DNA of 19,219 nucleotides from Granulosicoccus sp964352535 (GTDB taxonomy: Bacteria > Pseudomonadota > Gammaproteobacteria > Granulosicoccales > Granulosicoccaceae): positions 1 to 19,219 of the forward strand of contig CAYGSW010000103.1 in assembly GCA_964352535.1 (NCBI GenBank), read 5' to 3'. Positions 15,634-19,219 of this stretch are shown here, in pieces. Made by a program: the position numbers and the translations under genes. Position 1 is the first letter of the stretch; the number at the start of each line of letters is the position of its first letter. A model generated the notes under the pieces. The model saw only the letters and a program-made list of their open reading frames with translations. It was not told the origin of the DNA and did no database searches.

Positions 15634-18192
15634 ATGAAGCATCAGGTGCCTTCCATGCCGTGGTTGTCTTTAACGGTGGTGCTTTGCATCGGGCTGATAC
15701 TTGCGTTATCAGTTACTGCACTTGTCAGTAACGGGTACACCCACTTCGTTATAACGCTTGTGGCTATTGCAACCATTGTCGGCGTCGGCCTGAACATCCT
15801 TTACGGATTGACCGGATTGATCTCGTTTGGCCACATTGCGTTTTACGCCATTGGTTCATACAGCTGTGCCTTGTTGATGCTCAGCGGCGCACATTTTTTC
15901 ATTGCCATGTTTTGCTCGGCTGTAATCACAGGGCTAGTCGGTTTGATGTTTGCTGTGCCAGCTATTCGAGTCAAGGGTGCGTTTCTGGCGATGGTGACCA
16001 TTGCGTTTGCATTCGTTGTTGAGCACACACTGGTGGAGTGGCGCTCCTTGACCGGTGGGCAAAACGGCTTATCCGGTTTTCCGCTAATCAGTGTGGGGTC
16101 ATATGTGTTCTCTGAACTCGATCTGGCATTGTTTGCGATCGCTACAGCGTTCATGTGTTTGCTGGGCTACCACCAGTTGGACAGAAGCGGGTGGGGGCTG
16201 GCAATGAAAGGAATACGCGACGCCGAGATTGCATCGGAGTCATTGGGCTATCACCCGGCTTATATCAAGACTATTTCGTTTGGCTTTTCAGCAGTGTTGG
16301 CAGGCCTTGCCGGCGCTATCTATACACCTCTGATTATGTTTATTGCCCCGAGCAATTTCCCATTTTCAGAATCCATACTTTTTTTGTTCTCTGTCATTCT
16401 GGGTGGTGTTGCTACAACGCTTGGACCGCTGTTTGGCGCGGCTATTACGGTGTTGCTACCCGAGTTGCTAGCGGGGCTTGCACAGTATCGCTTGTTATTT
16501 TTCGGAGGGCTGATACTAGCGGTTCTGTTAGTTGCTCCCAGTGGGTTGACCGGCCTTCTATGTCGATGGATACCCGAAAAACGCCGAACGTTTGCCTCAA
16601 CTGACCCTGCGGTGGCTATCGGTTGGCTTGAGAACACTGTAAAGGTACAGGCATTGGTTGCCAGCCATCTCAGTATTTCCTTTGGTGGAGTAAAGGCGGT
16701 GAAGGACGTCGGTTTTACCGCCGAGCCGTACAAAATACTGAGTATCATTGGCCCCAATGGCGCTGGCAAGACTACCGTGCTTAACATAGTCAGTAGTTTC
16801 TATAAACCTGGTGGTGGGTCAGTTGTTGTAGGTCAATCAGAGCTTTCTACACAGCCTGCATTCAAGGCCAGTCGCTCCGGTATTTCCAGAACGTATCAGA
16901 CCACGCGTCTGTACGAGAAAATGAGTGTGCTGGAGAATGTCCTGTCCGGATTGCAGAAAGGTCGTCTTGGAAAACCCTTCACGAAAATCGAATCTGCGCA
17001 CAACAACGCATTGGCTATAGGTCTGCTGCGTTTTGCTGGCTACTCGGGTGAACCCGATGTGTTGGCGGGCAACTTACCGCACGTGGATAGGCGTTTCGTC
17101 GAAATTGCTCGAGCGCTGGCTACTGCGCCCAGCGTCATCCTGCTGGACGAGCCAGCTGCAGGACTTATGCGTGCGGATAAAGACTTGTTGTCGCTTACTA
17201 TTCAGAAAATTGCAGCAGCGGGAATTGCCGTTGTTCTCGTTGAGCATGACATGACGCTGGTTATGAACATCTCAGATACCGTACTGGTGCTTGATGGTGG
17301 TGAGCCAATCGCATTTGGCAAACCAGACGAGGTGCGACAGAATGCGAGGGTGATTGCGGCGTATCTGGGTAACGATGGTTTTGAACCTCCCAGACGCACA
17401 TCAGCGTTTGATTGCCCTGCAAAGCCCTTGCTTTCCACGATTAAGCTCACCGCGGCATACGGTGCAGCGCCTGTACTTAAGGAGGTATCGCTTCAGGTCG
17501 CACGGGGCGAGCTTGTTGCTATTCTGGGCGCCAATGGTGCAGGCAAGTCTACGTTGATGTCCGTTCTGTCTGGTGTGATGTCTCCGGAATCTGGTCAGAT
17601 TCTGCTTGACGACGAAGAGGTTCAGTGTTTTGCACCTCATGAGATTGTCAGTAGAGGGTTGGTGCTGGTCCCGGAAGGACGTCAGGTCTTTCCTGAGCTT
17701 ACTGTGTTGCAGAACATACGACTTGGCGCTTATAAACGAACCGATGCGGTTGATGAATCTGAAGTGTCGCAGCTGATAGAGCGTTTTCCTCGGCTTGAAA
17801 ATCGAATGAACAGTCAGGCTGGATTACTCAGTGGGGGTGAGCAGCAGATGTTGGCGATTGCTCGAGGATTGATGGGAAAACCTGAAATTTTATTATTGGA
17901 CGAGCCTTCGCTGGGTCTGGCACCTGCCATGATCAGCGAGCTTTTTCTGACACTGGCGCAATTACGCGATGAAGGAGTCACTATTCTACTGGTTGATCAG
18001 ATGGCTAATATGGCGTTGGATGTGGCTGATAGAGCCTATGTGTTGGAGCAGGGCCAAATAGTGGCAGATGGTACCAGTCAGGAAATCAGAAGTGATGGAG
18101 TCCTGGCTGAGGCCTACCTCGGTTCTGCTGGGGTCAGCGCTAGTAAGGGCGCTGATGACGGTGCGTCGGTTGTTCGATTGCAAGTGTCCTGA
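15634..18192 (+). CDS. LivM-LivG-LivF triple fusion: permease plus two ABC ATPases in one protein
   Basis: This is an 852-residue polypeptide without internal stops. Residues 1-310 are a LivM permease (GLNILYGLTGLISFGHIAFYAIGSY near 52-76, SGWGLAMKGIRDAEIASESLG near 185-205, ending PSGLTGL). Residues about 338-580 are LivG: Walker A GPNGAGKT (373-380), Q-loop ISRTYQTTRLYEKMSVLENV (417-436), Walker B ILLDEPAAGL (502-511) and switch His H538. Residues about 602-830 are LivF: Walker A GANGAGKST (632-640), signature LSGGEQQ (732-738), Walker B ILLLDEPSLGL and VDQM at the switch position (Q789), as usual for LivF. The LivG signature is degenerate, LPHVDRR (481-487) where relatives have about LPYGxQRR. 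The C-terminal 20 residues are low complexity. Liv systems normally encode these three as separate genes; LivM-LivG fusions exist, and all three in one chain is less usual. The gene completes the operon with the binding protein and LivH, so no further ATPase gene is needed. Confidence 0.93.
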   Translation: MKHQVPSMPWLSLTVVLCIGLILALSVTALVSNGYTHFVITLVAIATIVGVGLNILYGLTGLISFGHIAFYAIGSYSCALLMLSGAHFFIAMFCSAVITGLVGLMFAVPAIRVKGAFLAMVTIAFAFVVEHTLVEWRSLTGGQNGLSGFPLISVGSYVFSELDLALFAIATAFMCLLGYHQLDRSGWGLAMKGIRDAEIASESLGYHPAYIKTISFGFSAVLAGLAGAIYTPLIMFIAPSNFPFSESILFLFSVILGGVATTLGPLFGAAITVLLPELLAGLAQYRLLFFGGLILAVLLVAPSGLTGLLCRWIPEKRRTFASTDPAVAIGWLENTVKVQALVASHLSISFGGVKAVKDVGFTAEPYKILSIIGPNGAGKTTVLNIVSSFYKPGGGSVVVGQSELSTQPAFKASRSGISRTYQTTRLYEKMSVLENVLSGLQKGRLGKPFTKIESAHNNALAIGLLRFAGYSGEPDVLAGNLPHVDRRFVEIARALATAPSVILLDEPAAGLMRADKDLLSLTIQKIAAAGIAVVLVEHDMTLVMNISDTVLVLDGGEPIAFGKPDEVRQNARVIAAYLGNDGFEPPRRTSAFDCPAKPLLSTIKLTAAYGAAPVLKEVSLQVARGELVAILGANGAGKSTLMSVLSGVMSPESGQILLDDEEVQCFAPHEIVSRGLVLVPEGRQVFPELTVLQNIRLGAYKRTDAVDESEVSQLIERFPRLENRMNSQAGLLSGGEQQMLAIARGLMGKPEILLLDEPSLGLAPAMISELFLTLAQLRDEGVTILLVDQMANMALDVADRAYVLEQGQIVADGTSQEIRSDGVLAEAYLGSAGVSASKGADDGASVVRLQVS

Positions 18193-18587
18193 GAGCTTAC
18201 GATGTGGCTCAGCATTTGGAAGAGGGTTAACACTTCCATTCGTGAGAAGTAACCTTCAAGGCCTTCAATCGAATGCTTTATCACTATCCGAACAGAGCGC
18301 CAAGGTACAGCTGTTGTTTGGATCAAGCGACGGTTGTATGTCAATAAATGGTCACACTTGCGCTAATCGTAAGTATTGTCGACTAGCATCGGCGTTCACA
18401 CGTGGGCTTCAAGGCTGCTAATATGATGATGGCTTGCAGATATTCCGCGAAGCTTCCGTCTTTGCCGGCCATCTGTAAACCAAGTTGAAATATCTATGTG
18501 TTTTGAGCAGTTTAAAGCCTTGTAAGGATGTACCCGAAGGCTTTTCAATGATATCTACCCTTAATTTCCTACTAATAGTAATAGACA
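18193..18587 (+). other. 395-bp intergenic region with a weak hairpin
   Basis: No credible gene is present between the transporter fusion and the DUF3015 gene. GGAAG/CTTCC around 18218-18238 could form a weak stem after the operon, without a T-run. A better hairpin is AAAGCCTT (18514-18521) with AAGGCTTT (18537-18544), loop 15 nt, ending in four Ts. It lies about 58 bp upstream of the DUF3015 start and may be a leader structure, an attenuator or a late terminator for the transporter operon. The DUF3015 promoter should lie in this interval, but I could not place it. Confidence 0.4.
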
Positions 18588-18601
18588 AACAGGTACCTGT
18601 T
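18588..18601 (+). promoter_or_regulatory. 14-bp palindrome covering the DUF3015 ribosome-binding site
   Basis: AACAGGTACCTGTT is perfectly self-complementary and ends one base before the ATG at 18603. The only Shine-Dalgarno-like bases, AGG at 18591-18593, are inside it. It could be an operator for a dimeric repressor. In RNA it could pair between transcripts or form a tiny stem that hides the ribosome site, although a 14-nt perfect palindrome cannot fold tightly on itself without a loop. Confidence 0.5.
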
Positions 18602-18602
18602 C

Positions 18603-19085
18603 ATGAAGAAAATACTGTCTTCGGCTGCGTTACTGGGCGCTTCAACTTTTGTCATGGCCGAAGCGCCGGGTGGTCCTAACTGTGGTTGGGGTAACCTCTT
18701 GCTTCAAGGTCAATCGGGCCTGATACCTCACTTTGGCGCTAGTACCACTAATGGTACGTCCGGCAACGCTACCTTTGGTATGACGTTTGGCACCAACGGA
18801 TGCAGCGTCGATGGCACACTGACGTACGGTGGTGACAGTCTTGTCTGGTTTGATAAGGTTCTGGATGAATACTCTACCGATGTTGCCATGGGTGAGGGTG
18901 AAACTCTCAATGCAGTGGCGGTGATGGTAGGTGTCGAGCCACAGGATCGATCGCATTTCAACCAACTCATGCATGAGAACTTCACCAGTCTATTCCCGAG
19001 CGCTGAGGTCAGCAGTCAGGACGTGCTGGATTCCATGCTGGCAATCATGGCTAATGATGCAACGCTGGAAAAGTATGTTGGTTAA
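18603..19085 (+). CDS. Secreted DUF3015 family protein
   Basis: This is a 160-residue protein with a clear signal peptide (KKILSSAALLGASTFVMA, predicted cleavage after A19, VMA-EA), so it is periplasmic or exported. The mature part has the DUF3015 hallmarks GGPNCGWGNLLLQGQSG (23-39), HFGASTTNGTSGNATFGMTFGTNGC (43-67) and an acidic C-terminal half. Two cysteines (C27 and C67) could form a disulfide. DUF3015 proteins are common in Gammaproteobacteria and of unknown function. The length is complete for the family. The ribosome-binding region is embedded in the palindrome at 18588-18601. It is transcribed with the same polarity as the transporter operon but separated by 410 bp, so probably on its own. 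Confidence 0.88.
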   Translation: MKKILSSAALLGASTFVMAEAPGGPNCGWGNLLLQGQSGLIPHFGASTTNGTSGNATFGMTFGTNGCSVDGTLTYGGDSLVWFDKVLDEYSTDVAMGEGETLNAVAVMVGVEPQDRSHFNQLMHENFTSLFPSAEVSSQDVLDSMLAIMANDATLEKYVG

Positions 19086-19219
19086 TCGCAGGTTTCGCGA
19101 CCGATTGACTGCTATTACTGCTAGGAGGCTGTCCGAGAATAAGCTGATCGAGCGAAAGCGCGATATTTTGGCGGGGCTGCCTCCAGCCAGCTTTCCACGT
19201 AACAACGGCGAATAGAACA

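Noticed and set aside
16155..16604. Plus-strand 149-codon open frame inside the transporter fusion
   Set aside because: It is a frame shadow of the LivM part; the true frame has continuous membrane-permease motifs.
19114..19190. Possible insertion-sequence end at the right edge (AGGCTGTCCGAGAA, then a small GC-rich hairpin GGCTG/CAGCC)
   Set aside because: It reminded me of IS termini, but no partner repeat or transposase is visible before the window ends, and it does not match the ends of the transposase remnant on the left.

Overview
The window reads as a chromosomal segment of a free-living Gram-negative bacterium, most likely a marine gammaproteobacterium. Evidence: a DbpA-type RNA helicase close in length and motifs to the E. 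coli protein, a periplasmic DUF3015 protein, a divergent LysR/DUF1127 pair and proteobacterial-style Liv transporter genes. I cannot assign a genus from the sequence alone. A run of exactly 100 Ns inside a 12-bp tandem repeat shows that this is a draft scaffold.

Layout. (1) 1-1929 is an eroded region: a 5'-truncated IS4-like transposase carrying an in-frame amber codon, then an unrecognised gene whose 5' part looks decayed. (2) 2017-5898 holds housekeeping and regulatory genes: an SDR oxidoreductase, DbpA on the minus strand, and a LysR regulator divergent from a small DUF1127 protein with a perfect 9-bp inverted repeat between them. The DUF1127 gene ends in a strong intrinsic terminator. (3) 6015-9470 encodes one very large minus-strand protein: a complete ammonium-transporter (Amt) domain fused to a linker, PAS, histidine kinase and two receiver domains, that is, an ammonium-sensing hybrid kinase. 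(4) 10107-18192 looks like a coherent nitrogen/carbon scavenging module. On the minus strand are an amidase, a PuuE/allantoinase-like CE4 hydrolase and an NTF2-like protein. Divergently on the plus strand is a branched-chain-amino-acid-type (HAAT) ABC transporter made of a binding protein, a LivH permease and one 852-residue polypeptide that fuses LivM, LivG and LivF. (5) 18603-19085 is a secreted DUF3015 protein whose ribosome-binding region lies inside a 14-bp perfect palindrome.

How they may work together (inference): the binding protein captures an amide- or ureide-like compound, the Liv-type transporter imports it, and the amidase and CE4 hydrolase cleave C-N bonds and release ammonium or a carboxylate. 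The Amt-kinase next door would sense ammonium. The substrate cannot be read from sequence.

The most unusual points are the LivM-LivG-LivF triple fusion with a degenerate signature motif in its first ATPase, the Amt-PAS-HK-REC-REC architecture, and the 12-bp minisatellite that stays open in frame with the CE4 hydrolase start and breaks the assembly.
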